A stretch of DNA of 64,000 nt from Macrococcus sp. 19Msa1099 (GTDB lineage: Bacteria > Bacillota > Bacilli > Staphylococcales > Staphylococcaceae): contig CP079955.1 in assembly GCA_019357535.2 (NCBI GenBank), positions 1,488,001 through 1,552,000 of the forward strand, given 5' to 3'. Position 1 is the stretch's first letter. Every line of letters begins with the position of its first letter. Positions 48,073-55,270 of this stretch are shown in pieces. A program made the position numbers and the translations under genes. The notes under the pieces are model-generated. The model was not told the origin of the DNA and searched no databases. It saw only the letters and a program-made list of their open reading frames with translations.

Positions 48073-49017
48073 ATGAAACCATTTAAATATGCATTTGATG
48101 AAAAAAGATACCATACATGGAACTACCATCTCCGCAATAAATTTGGCAAGAAAATATTTAAAGTTGCGCTGGAAGGTGGCTTTGACTGTCCGAATAGAGA
48201 CGGCACTGTCGCATTTGGCGGTTGTACGTTCTGCTCTGCTGCTGGAAGCGGTGATTTTGCTGGAGATCGCGTAGATCCAATTCCAGTTCAGTTTGAAAAG
48301 ATTAAGAATAAGATGCACGAGAAATGGCAGGATGGTGAATATATCGCTTACTTCCAGGCATTTACCAATACACACGCACCACTTGAAGTGTTAAAGGAAA
48401 AATACGAAGCAGCGCTTGCAATTCCCGGTGTTGTCGGCTTGTCAATCGCTACACGACCAGACTGCCTGCCGGATGATGTTGTTGAATATTTAGCAGAACT
48501 GAATGAGCGTACTTACCTTTGGGTCGAACTTGGACTGCAGACCGTTCATGAGAAGACTTCTAATATTATCAATCGCGCCCACGATATGCAATGTTACTAT
48601 GACGGCGTCGCTAAACTACGTAAACATAATATTAACATTTGTACGCACATTATTAACGGTCTGCCGCTTGAAGATTATGATATGATGATGGAAACGGCAC
48701 GCGTTGTTTCACAGATGGATGTTCAAGGTATTAAGATTCACCTGCTTCATCTATTAAAAGGGACGCCGATGGTCAAGCAGTATGAAAAAGGAATGCTTGA
48801 ATTTATGGATCAGGAAACATACGTAAAACTCGTTGCGGATCAGCTTGAAATACTCCCAGAGGAAATGATTATCCATCGCATAACAGGGGATGGGCCAATC
48901 GATTTAATGATTGGACCAATGTGGAGCGTAAACAAGTGGGAAGTGTTAAACGGCATTGATGACGAACTGAAAAAACGTGACAGTTATCAAGGTAAATATT
49001 TTGGGATTGAACAATGA
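48073..49017 (+). CDS. ytqA: Radical SAM protein, YtqA/TIGR01212 family
   Basis: A 314-residue radical-SAM enzyme. The cluster-binding cysteines lie in FDCPNRDGTVAFGGCTFCSAAG, in the spaced arrangement of the YtqA/TIGR01212 family rather than the plain CX3CX2C. SAM-binding blocks QAFTNTHAPLEVLKEKYEAAL and the late LHLLKGTPM follow. The reaction is unknown, though the neighbouring mnmM gene suggests tRNA modification. It overlaps mnmM by 4 bp (ATGA), so translation is coupled. Confidence 0.9.
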   Translation: MKPFKYAFDEKRYHTWNYHLRNKFGKKIFKVALEGGFDCPNRDGTVAFGGCTFCSAAGSGDFAGDRVDPIPVQFEKIKNKMHEKWQDGEYIAYFQAFTNTHAPLEVLKEKYEAALAIPGVVGLSIATRPDCLPDDVVEYLAELNERTYLWVELGLQTVHEKTSNIINRAHDMQCYYDGVAKLRKHNINICTHIINGLPLEDYDMMMETARVVSQMDVQGIKIHLLHLLKGTPMVKQYEKGMLEFMDQETYVKLVADQLEILPEEMIIHRITGDGPIDLMIGPMWSVNKWEVLNGIDDELKKRDSYQGKYFGIEQ

Positions 49018-49565
49018 AAGCACTCGGCATCCTTCCATTTGCAAGAAAACTTATCGACACATATATCGAACAAGGCGCAACAGTAATCGATGCGACGTGC
49101 GGTAATGGCAACGATACGCTCTATCTAGCACAGCAGCTCCAGGGCACTGGCGTTATCCATGCATTTGATATACAGCAGTCAGCGATTAATAATACAAAGG
49201 ATAAAACAGCAGCATTCAATAATATTGAATACCACTTGGATGGTCATCAAAACGTTCTGGATTACGTCGATTCTCCTGTGCGTCTTTCAATCTTCAACTT
49301 AGGCTACCTACCTAAAGGAGATAAATCGATCGTAACATTGCCACAGACAACAATTCAGGCCATTGAGCGCATATTTTCTATACTGGAAAAAGAAGGCATC
49401 ATCATATTAGTCATATATCCAGGGCATGCTGAAGGTCAGATTGAAAAAGAGGTTGTATTAAACTATCTGCAACAATTCAATCAAGAAGATGCTCATATCT
49501 TTAAGTATGAATTTATTAATCAGAAAAACAATCCGCCATTTATATGCGCAATAGAAAAACGCTGA
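49014..49565 (+). CDS. mnmM: tRNA mnm5U methyltransferase MnmM (YtqB)
   Basis: A 183-residue class I methyltransferase. Motif I VIDATCGNGNDTLYLAQQL binds SAM, and LSIFNLGYLPKGDKSIVT is the catalytic NLGYLP loop. In Bacillus the orthologue YtqB methylates aminomethyl-uridine at tRNA position 34 (MnmM), replacing the methyltransferase half of MnmC. It overlaps ytqA and its stop lies inside the following terminator hairpin. Family identity is clear; tRNA specificity is from orthology. Confidence 0.9.
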   Translation: MKALGILPFARKLIDTYIEQGATVIDATCGNGNDTLYLAQQLQGTGVIHAFDIQQSAINNTKDKTAAFNNIEYHLDGHQNVLDYVDSPVRLSIFNLGYLPKGDKSIVTLPQTTIQAIERIFSILEKEGIIILVIYPGHAEGQIEKEVVLNYLQQFNQEDAHIFKYEFINQKNNPPFICAIEKR

Positions 49566-49586
49566 TCTTCTGATCAGCGTTTTTTT
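49560..49586 (+). terminator. Terminator of ytqA-mnmM
   Basis: Perfect 8-bp stem CGCTGATC / GATCAGCG with loop TTCT and a seven-T run; the mnmM stop codon TGA is in the left arm. Confidence 0.9.
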
Positions 49587-49989
49587 ATCCGCATATTTCC
49601 ATAATTGCATCAAAGTGTGCCTTCATCTGTTCTTTTTTTCCTTTAAGAGACTCACACGCACAGTTGACAATCTCTTCCTTTATCGGAAGTTTTTCTTCGT
49701 TATAATAAATCATGACCGTACGTTCATCGTCTGCTGGACGCACCTTTTTTATCCAGCCATTTTCAACTAACGTATTATAAAAGCGCGTGCGTTTATAGGG
49801 TTTAATATTTAAGTATTCATCCAGAGCCTTCATCGGCATTGGACCTTTCTCCCATAATGTAACCATAACAATATATTCTTCTTTCGATAAATTAAAATTA
49901 TCACTGATGAGATCAAATATTTCATCAATCTCCTGCTGAAGTTCGTTCAGTAATACCATATCACTCACTTCATGTTTATATTTAGACAT
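49585..49989 (-). CDS. rot: Rot-like SarA/MarR-family regulator
   Basis: A 134-residue winged-helix protein. The recognition region IKPYKRTRFYNTLVENGWIKKVRPADDERTV closely follows the Rot (repressor of toxins) sequence of Staphylococcus aureus as I recall it, including KPYKRTR and the wing residues. Rot controls toxin and surface-protein genes downstream of agr/RNAIII in S. aureus. Position next to ytqA/mnmM matches the S. aureus rot locus. In this organism the regulon is unknown. Convergent with mnmM, sharing the terminator region. Confidence 0.85.
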   Translation of the reverse strand: MSKYKHEVSDMVLLNELQQEIDEIFDLISDNFNLSKEEYIVMVTLWEKGPMPMKALDEYLNIKPYKRTRFYNTLVENGWIKKVRPADDERTVMIYYNEEKLPIKEEIVNCACESLKGKKEQMKAHFDAIMEICG

Positions 49990-50014
49990 ATTCCCACCTC
50001 ACATCAAACATATC

Positions 50015-50836
50015 TTACTGTATACCCGAATCTTCTGTAATCAATCCTACATAATTCATCCTGTTATTCATAAATGATTCGACATAGTATAAGACGTTAT
50101 CACGTTCTGGTTCGTTATGCAGTTCATGGTATAGCGTACGCCAGTTTTTAATGTAGATTTCTGATGTCTTAACCTCTTTAGTAAACAATTTAATTTGATC
50201 AACATCTGCAACCCTATCTGCATCACTGAACATAATCATCAACGGTACATCCCCGATCTTATGAATATGTTCCATTGTTGCTTTCATAGATTCGATAATC
50301 GATTTATATAGATTAAAGCTTACTTTCTGTACCATTAATGTATCTTTTTTCAGTTCATCAATATTCGCCTGTACACGCGTCAAGTCCTCAAGCGGGATAT
50401 TCATATCGAACTTTGCTTCCTTCGAAATTGAACTCAGACCAGATACCAGGAAATTCTTACGTGTCGTCACTGTATTTTGAAAGCCAAATAATGGAGATAA
50501 TAATACTACGCCTTCTAATTTTAAATCAACGTTCTCCAGAAGATTTGTTACGATGAGTCCGCCTAAACCCACACCTATCAAGAACACCGGCATATGATAT
50601 TCTTCTGCGACCTCTATCCATTCCAATACTTTTTCACCATAAACATCGAACGATTCGATATGCCCACGGTTCACACGCGATGTCTGTCCCTGGCCAGGAA
50701 GGTCTCCCATAATCACATGATACCCATCTCTACGCAACCTCGTTATAAACCATGCGTAACGTCCATGATGTTCAAGTAAATTATGTACGATGACGACAAC
50801 CCCTTTTGGTGTTCCCTCTGTTTCCCACTTCCACAT
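50015..50836 (-). CDS. YtpA-like alpha/beta hydrolase lacking the nucleophile
   Basis: A 273-residue alpha/beta hydrolase of the YtpA/monoglyceride-lipase type. The acid loop (FSDADRVAD) and the late His (YHELHNEPER) are in place, but the nucleophile elbow reads Gly88-Val89-Gly90-Leu91-Gly92, with Gly90 where GxSxG needs Ser. The oxyanion-hole motif is VHNLLEHHGRY. It probably lacks classical hydrolase activity and may have a binding or altered role. It diverges from the carbonic-anhydrase-like gene. Bacillus YtpA makes bacilysocin from phosphatidylglycerol; that activity should not be assumed here. Confidence 0.85.
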   Translation of the reverse strand: MWKWETEGTPKGVVVIVHNLLEHHGRYAWFITRLRRDGYHVIMGDLPGQGQTSRVNRGHIESFDVYGEKVLEWIEVAEEYHMPVFLIGVGLGGLIVTNLLENVDLKLEGVVLLSPLFGFQNTVTTRKNFLVSGLSSISKEAKFDMNIPLEDLTRVQANIDELKKDTLMVQKVSFNLYKSIIESMKATMEHIHKIGDVPLMIMFSDADRVADVDQIKLFTKEVKTSEIYIKNWRTLYHELHNEPERDNVLYYVESFMNNRMNYVGLITEDSGIQ

Positions 50837-50921
50837 AATGATGCTCCTTTATATTTCATACTACTTGTTATTAATGATAAAATTATTATACCAAATAATT
50901 TTATTTCATGGAGGGAAATGT

Positions 50922-51437
50922 ATGTTATATGAATATGATGGTAAGCTTCCTCAACTCGATGACTCAGCGTTTGTAGCTCCAAATGCTGTAGTTACAGGAG
51001 ATGTTACAGTCGGGCGTGACGCTACAATATGGTATGGCACAGTAATTCGAGGAGATGTAGCACCTGTATCTATCGGTAACGGAACAAATGTACAGGATTT
51101 ATGTTGTTTACACCAGTCAGGTGGAAAACCACTTATTATCGAAGACAACGTAACAATCGGTCACCGCGTCACTCTTCATTCACCAATTATTCGTAAAAAT
51201 GCATTGATCGGGATGGACTCTACCATTCTTGATGGGGCTGAAATTGGCGAAAACGCATTTATTGGTGCTGGTTCTCTTGTTCCGCCCGGGAAGAAGATTC
51301 CACCGAATACATTAGCATTCGGACGCCCGGCTAAAGTCATTCGAGAGCTGACAGAAGAAGATAAAGCGGAAATGGCCGCGAATATTGAACGTTATATCTC
51401 CAAAGGAAAACAGTACAAAAAGATGCATGAACAATAA
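50922..51437 (+). CDS. Gamma-carbonic anhydrase-like hexapeptide-repeat protein (YtoA-like)
   Basis: A 171-residue left-handed beta-helix protein of the gamma carbonic anhydrase family. Hexapeptide turns run through NAVVTGDVTVGRDATIWYGTVIRGD and continue to IGENAFIGAGSLVPPG, ending in a C-terminal helix. The three zinc-ligand histidines are H64, H81 and H86 in CLHQSGG and IGHRVTLHS. It should trimerise. Carbonic anhydrase activity is possible but many family members are inactive. ATG 50922 follows GGAGGG; upstream openings lack a site. Confidence 0.88.
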   Translation: MLYEYDGKLPQLDDSAFVAPNAVVTGDVTVGRDATIWYGTVIRGDVAPVSIGNGTNVQDLCCLHQSGGKPLIIEDNVTIGHRVTLHSPIIRKNALIGMDSTILDGAEIGENAFIGAGSLVPPGKKIPPNTLAFGRPAKVIRELTEEDKAEMAANIERYISKGKQYKKMHEQ

Positions 51438-51471
51438 AAATGGGCGAGAGAAATATCTCTCACCCATTTTT
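51436..51471. terminator. Bidirectional terminator
   Basis: Stem AAAAATGGG-GAGAGA / TCTCTC-CCCATTTTT around a short loop, with A/T runs on both ends. It separates the YtoA-like gene (+) from the membrane-protein gene (-). Confidence 0.85.
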
Positions 51472-51472
51472 A

Positions 51473-51808
51473 TTATGCGATTCCGAACCTTTTATGCATA
51501 AACGGTAAGCCCGCAATAATAAAGCTTAATAGAAATTCATAGAACATCGAGAAGAAGTTCATAAAGAAGAATGTTACATTATGATATAAAATCGAACCGA
51601 TACCTTCAGCACCATACAAGTAATTCACATCGATTGCATTGTCGATAATGTTCAGCACAATAATAACAAGCGCCATCGTCCATGCTTTCTTTGTAATTAT
51701 TGCAGCAATTAAAGCGATAATCGTGATGACAATCGGCTCAAACACGAACAATTGAAAAAATGGGTCAAGTGTACCACCGAAAATATAAAACGCCATATCT
51801 CTAAACAT
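51473..51808 (-). CDS. Small integral membrane protein
   Basis: A 111-residue hydrophobic protein with three probable membrane helices (about 19-38, 41-62 and 79-101) and short loops. GGAG-like purines (GAGGTGTC) precede the ATG. It bears some resemblance to DUF2651-type proteins in length and hydrophobic pattern, but I am not sure of the family. It lies alone between a terminator and the nitroreductase gene. Function unknown. Confidence 0.7.
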   Translation of the reverse strand: MFRDMAFYIFGGTLDPFFQLFVFEPIVITIIALIAAIITKKAWTMALVIIVLNIIDNAIDVNYLYGAEGIGSILYHNVTFFFMNFFSMFYEFLLSFIIAGLPFMHKRFGIA

Positions 51809-51921
51809 ATAGACACCTCTTCATTAATAAATCTAAGACATCTATATCTTAACATCAATATACGCAGTGCGATGTTAAGATTTCTTAAAGATTGACGTAT
51901 TTATTTACATTAAATTAACAA

Positions 51922-52590
51922 TTAAAAACGACTAACTACATCATCGTATGGACGACGTGCTTTCGGACGTTTTGGACCTTGTGCACGATAACCGAAAGCC
52001 ACCATAACTGAGATCCCCTCTTCTTCAGGGTTCATCACGCCATGTTTAGCTAATATATCGTTAACCGCTTCATAGTTAAATCCTTCAATCGGACATGAAT
52101 CGATACCGATTTCTGCTGCTGCTGTCATCATATTACCTAATGCGATATATGTCTGTTTACCTGCCCAGTCAAATAATGTACGTTCATCATTTGCAACATC
52201 AATATCTGTCGTCTGGAAACTTTCGTAAATGCGGATCATCTTCTGTAGGATCTCATCATTGTTTACACGTGGCCCGAAATGATTTTTAAACAGTTCTGAA
52301 TCATATCGTGCATTACGTTTCGCCAAAATTAAAACAAAGTGACTTGCAGTATCTAACTGACCTTTCGCTGCGCCCCAGCCCACCTGTTTAATCTCTTCTT
52401 TCACCGCTTCATTTTCTAGAATTACGAAGCGCCACGGCTCTAATCCGATAGAAGATGGACTTAATCGACCCACTTCTAAGATAAATTTCATATCACTTTC
52501 GTCAACAGGTTTATCCTTATCGAATACTTTCGTAGCGAAGCGAAAGTTATGCGCTTCTAAAATCTGTGCTTTTAATTGTTCTTTATTCAT
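51922..52590 (-). CDS. NfsB-type nitroreductase family protein
   Basis: A 222-residue FMN-dependent oxidoreductase. FMN-binding features RFATKVFDKDKPV at the N-terminus, GRLSPSSIGLEPWRFVIL, and a late VAFGYRAQGPKRPKARRP are typical of NfsB/YdgI-like nitroreductases that use NAD(P)H. ATG 52590 has AAGGGATAAT upstream; the earlier in-frame opening from 52701 has no such site and would add 37 residues. Natural substrate unknown; quinone or nitroaromatic reduction is possible. Confidence 0.88.
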   Translation of the reverse strand: MNKEQLKAQILEAHNFRFATKVFDKDKPVDESDMKFILEVGRLSPSSIGLEPWRFVILENEAVKEEIKQVGWGAAKGQLDTASHFVLILAKRNARYDSELFKNHFGPRVNNDEILQKMIRIYESFQTTDIDVANDERTLFDWAGKQTYIALGNMMTAAAEIGIDSCPIEGFNYEAVNDILAKHGVMNPEEEGISVMVAFGYRAQGPKRPKARRPYDDVVSRF

Positions 52591-52714
52591 ATTATCCCTT
52601 CTTTCAATTAGATAATAGGGAATATAGCGCTTGATGTAAAGCAGAATGAACTCGAGGATGAAGTTTAAGTTTGTATGAGTGACCGCTATGTGGACATTCA
52701 CAAACTACAGTAAT

Positions 52715-53215
52715 TTAAAGATATAGATTCATCAATACAGCATCTTTATATTCATCATTCACTTTAGAATAATTCTTAAAATAACCGATTTCTTTAAAAC
52801 CGAACTTCTGATACAAGTTTATCGCTGATTCATTGGCATGATAAACTTCAAGTGTAATAACTTCGATTGACCTTTCTTTTGCAAAATCAATCAATGACTG
52901 CATTATTCGACTTCCAACGCCTTGTCCCCAGTAATCTTTACGCACCGATATTGCAAGTCGTGCTTGATGTTCTATTCTCATACGACCATTTCCCATTATA
53001 TTTCCAATACCTACAACGTTATCCTCATCCATTGCAACAAGCATAATATCCTTCTCTTTCGCTGCAATATTCGCTATAATCGTACGTTCTGTTTCAACCG
53101 AGAAACCTAGTCCTTCACTGCCGAACAATAGATTATCTGTTTCCCCGCCAACAATCTTGCAATACTCAAGAATCCCTTCAGCATCATTAATATTGACACT
53201 TCTAATCTCAAACAT
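52715..53215 (-). CDS. GNAT-family N-acetyltransferase
   Basis: A 166-residue GNAT acetyltransferase. The acetyl-CoA pyrophosphate loop is RKDYWGQGVGSRIMQSLI, with the beta4 strand HQARLAISV before it and the Asn/Tyr-rich ending VYHANESAINLYQKFGFKEIGY typical of RimI/YjaB-like GNATs. Substrate unknown. It follows the HAD gene by 12 bp and starts with AGGGGAG, so it is co-transcribed with it. A hairpin-like inverted repeat, AGTTTGT / ACAAACT (52664-52706 region), lies after the stop. Confidence 0.85.
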   Translation of the reverse strand: MFEIRSVNINDAEGILEYCKIVGGETDNLLFGSEGLGFSVETERTIIANIAAKEKDIMLVAMDEDNVVGIGNIMGNGRMRIEHQARLAISVRKDYWGQGVGSRIMQSLIDFAKERSIEVITLEVYHANESAINLYQKFGFKEIGYFKNYSKVNDEYKDAVLMNLYL

Positions 53216-53227
53216 CGCTATCTCCCC

Positions 53228-53890
53228 TTATAAGATACTCTTAATTTCTTCTAATTCTTCAATGCGATACGTGGCATCTACTTGTTTTACGCCATAGTAG
53301 CAGCTATCTATCCCGAATTGATGTGCCCCGATGATATCTGACGTATATGTATCTCCAATCATCAGAACTTCCGATAAATCTCTGACTTCAAGTGTTTCGA
53401 TACAATGTTTAAAGAAATTGTGATGAGGCTTTTCATAGCCAATCTCCTCAGATATAAAGTGATGCGTGAAATATTCCAGAATACCAGCATCTTTCATGCG
53501 CTTCATCTGGGTATAGAACACCCCATTGGTTGCAGTACAAAGGATGTAGCCCTTACGCTTCAAATAATCCAGAAACTGCAATGCGCCATCCACAAGATCA
53601 TGGCTGTTATTAATATGCTCTCTAAAAATCTGTTCCTTCACTGCACCGTCCACATCAATACCAAGCGTCTTAAAGAAAACTTTAAAGCGATGTGTCAGTA
53701 CATGACGCTTATCAACTCTACCCGCTTCAAGCTCACGCCAAAGCCCGACATTAATATCATGATAACGTGCGTATAATTCATCAGAAAAAGTCACACCTTC
53801 CGACTCAAACACACGCCTAATCGCAGTTTCTTCACCTTTTTTGAAATCGAGGATCGTATTATCTAAATCACATAAAATATATTTGTACAT
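53228..53890 (-). CDS. YjjG-family HAD pyrimidine nucleotidase
   Basis: A 220-residue HAD hydrolase. Motif I is CDLDNTILDF with the nucleophile Asp8 and Asp10, motif II reads CTATNG, motif III has the basic KPHHNFF, and motif IV is MIGDTYTSDIIG. The cap resembles YjjG, the house-cleaning 5'-nucleotidase that removes non-canonical pyrimidine nucleotides. Starts with AGGAG. First gene of a two-gene unit with the GNAT gene. Confidence 0.88.
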   Translation of the reverse strand: MYKYILCDLDNTILDFKKGEETAIRRVFESEGVTFSDELYARYHDINVGLWRELEAGRVDKRHVLTHRFKVFFKTLGIDVDGAVKEQIFREHINNSHDLVDGALQFLDYLKRKGYILCTATNGVFYTQMKRMKDAGILEYFTHHFISEEIGYEKPHHNFFKHCIETLEVRDLSEVLMIGDTYTSDIIGAHQFGIDSCYYGVKQVDATYRIEELEEIKSIL

Positions 53891-53909
53891 TGTAAACTCC
53901 TGATTGACT

Positions 53910-54020
53910 TTATTGTGAGATAACGTTCATAATCTCTTGAAATTTTACTTTTAATGATTTACCTTTTGAAAATAAAATATTAAGAATTTCCAACTGTTTT
54001 GGATTATTAATGATCTGCAT
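53910..54020 (-). CDS. Candidate 36-residue peptide gene
   Basis: An ATG at 54020 with AAGGAG 7 bp upstream opens a 36-codon frame ending in TAA at 53910. The peptide (starting MQIINNPKQLEILN, ending IMNVISQ) is amphipathic in its second half, with a Lys/Ile/Phe pattern but no signal peptide or transmembrane stretch. It lies just upstream of the HAD gene, in the same direction. It could be a small regulatory, leader or phenol-soluble-modulin-like peptide; none can be confirmed. The ribosome-binding site is the main support. Confidence 0.4.
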   Translation of the reverse strand: MQIINNPKQLEILNILFSKGKSLKVKFQEIMNVISQ

Positions 54021-54144
54021 TCTTTTTCTCCTTGTCGAATATTATCTTGAAATATAAAATTGCGATCGTTCCAATAAAGATGTTCAAAATAGTAAACGTA
54101 ATTGTTGATATTGTAACATATTCGTATACCTTATTTCTCTTCAC
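54007..54144 (-). CDS. Possible 45-residue single-span membrane peptide
   Basis: A GTG-started frame (54144-54007) overlaps the 36-residue ORF by a few codons. Its peptide has one clear membrane segment (about 10-32, YVTISTITFTILNIFIGTIA) flanked by a basic head and charged tail. No ribosome-binding site precedes the GTG and no in-frame ATG exists, so the call is weak. Overlap with a following small ORF, and location beside a tandem array, resemble small membrane-peptide loci, but this could be chance in AT-rich DNA. Confidence 0.2.
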   Translation of the reverse strand: MKRNKVYEYVTISTITFTILNIFIGTIAILYFKIIFDKEKKNADH

Positions 54145-54194
54145 GGTCCGGCGAACTTTCTTAAGGTTCGTAATAACTTATATGATATTCCTGT

Positions 54195-54477
54195 CATCTT
54201 GGCTCATGTTTATTTTTTATGAGCCAACTTGAAGTGCTTCCTGCTCCTCCCACTGCCATCTTGGCCCATGTTTATTTTTTATGAGCCAACTTGAAGTGCT
54301 TCCTGCTCCTCCCACTGCCATCTTGGCTCATGTTTATTTTTTATGAGCCAACTTGAAGTGCTTCCTGCTCCTCCCACTGCCATCTTGGCTCATGTTTATT
54401 TTTTATGAGCCAACTTGAAGTGCTTCCTGCTCCTTGCACTGCCATCTTGGCTCATGTTTATTTTTTATGAGCCAACT
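54195..54477. repeat. Tandem array 1: five 62-bp hairpin repeats
   Basis: Five units start at 54195, 54257, 54319, 54381 and 54443, exactly 62 bp apart; the last is cut after the hairpin. Each unit has a 36-bp core with a perfect 9-bp stem (TTGGCTCAT with ATGAGCCAA) around an 11-nt T-rich loop, then a 26-bp filler GAAGTGCTTCCTGC... that is nearly constant. Unit 2 has a T to C change in the left arm. 62 is not a multiple of three, so no repeat protein is encoded. It fills most of the 636 bp between the HAD gene and pnuC; the rest holds the two candidate peptide ORFs. Confidence 0.95.
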
Positions 54478-54496
54478 CACTCAAATTCCCAGCAAA

Positions 54497-54522
54497 ATAA
54501 AAAAACCGGCATCTGCCGGTTT
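54497..54522 (-). terminator. Terminator of nadR-pnuC
   Basis: Perfect 9-bp stem AAACCGGCA / TGCCGGTTT with a 2-nt centre; minus-strand T-rich tail follows. It lies between pnuC and array 1. Confidence 0.85.
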
Positions 54523-54527
54523 CATTT

Positions 54528-55259
54528 TTAAGATACAACATGAATGTTCTGTAATTTTTTCCAGTTGTAATATCCATACACACTGTTAATTAATGAAGCA
54601 AGCCACATAACTGCCATAGTTACACTCGTTGCATCTACTTCACCATTTAACATCATTGCTCTAACCCATAATGAAATAGATACTACATTAACTGCCATCC
54701 AGAAGAACCATTGCTCTTTAAATCTTAATGTCATCAATGTTTGTCCAATAATGTTTAAACTTACATTCAGACTATCTAAATATGGCTGTTTTGCATGTAT
54801 CATCGTTAACACTGTTGATATTGCTGCATACAATATTACTGTAAAAATTGCTGTTGATATCCATCCTTTAGAATCAAGTCCTTTAGTATCGACATCCATT
54901 ACTTCCGGATCGTCGGTAATGTGATCTGAGTGTCTATTTTTAACCCAAGTTGCGAAACCTAAGAATTGAAACACAATAAAGACAACTTGTAATCCAACTT
55001 CTCCATATAGACCATGTTGGTAACTAATCCATCCATACAAAGAGACACTGATTAAACCATATACGAATGTTGATAATCTTCCTTTTGCGCTCATGATAAG
55101 ACATAGTACCAATGTCACACTCGCTACTACATTCAGCCAGTCTGTCGTACCATCTACGATTCTGAAGTAAACCAGTATCGCTACTTGTACGAGCATGAAT
55201 AAACCGAAGAACACTTTCTCATAAGTTGTGAAACCTCTAAAGTCCTTAACTAAAAACAT
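54528..55259 (-). CDS. pnuC: Nicotinamide riboside transporter PnuC
   Basis: A 243-residue membrane protein of the PnuC family with about seven helices. The family WxxW-like signature region appears as LRFKEQWFFWMAVNVVSISLW, and QVVFIVFQFLGFATW is a core helix. It imports nicotinamide riboside by facilitated diffusion trapped by phosphorylation. The upstream nadR encodes a ribosylnicotinamide kinase domain, which would do the trapping. AAGGAGATGG precedes the ATG; it lies 11 bp after nadR, so the two form an operon. Confidence 0.92.
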   Translation of the reverse strand: MFLVKDFRGFTTYEKVFFGLFMLVQVAILVYFRIVDGTTDWLNVVASVTLVLCLIMSAKGRLSTFVYGLISVSLYGWISYQHGLYGEVGLQVVFIVFQFLGFATWVKNRHSDHITDDPEVMDVDTKGLDSKGWISTAIFTVILYAAISTVLTMIHAKQPYLDSLNVSLNIIGQTLMTLRFKEQWFFWMAVNVVSISLWVRAMMLNGEVDATSVTMAVMWLASLINSVYGYYNWKKLQNIHVVS

Positions 55260-55270
55260 ATCCCATCTCC

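Noticed and set aside
54032-54232. Plus-strand hydrophobic 66-residue ORF
   Set aside because: No ribosome-binding site; it is the complement of the AT-rich region with candidate minus-strand peptides and runs into the repeat array.
54195-54477. CRISPR array (36-bp repeat plus 26-bp spacer, five units)
   Set aside because: The intervening 26-bp segments are nearly identical rather than unique, the whole 62-bp unit is tandemly repeated, and no cas gene is in the window.
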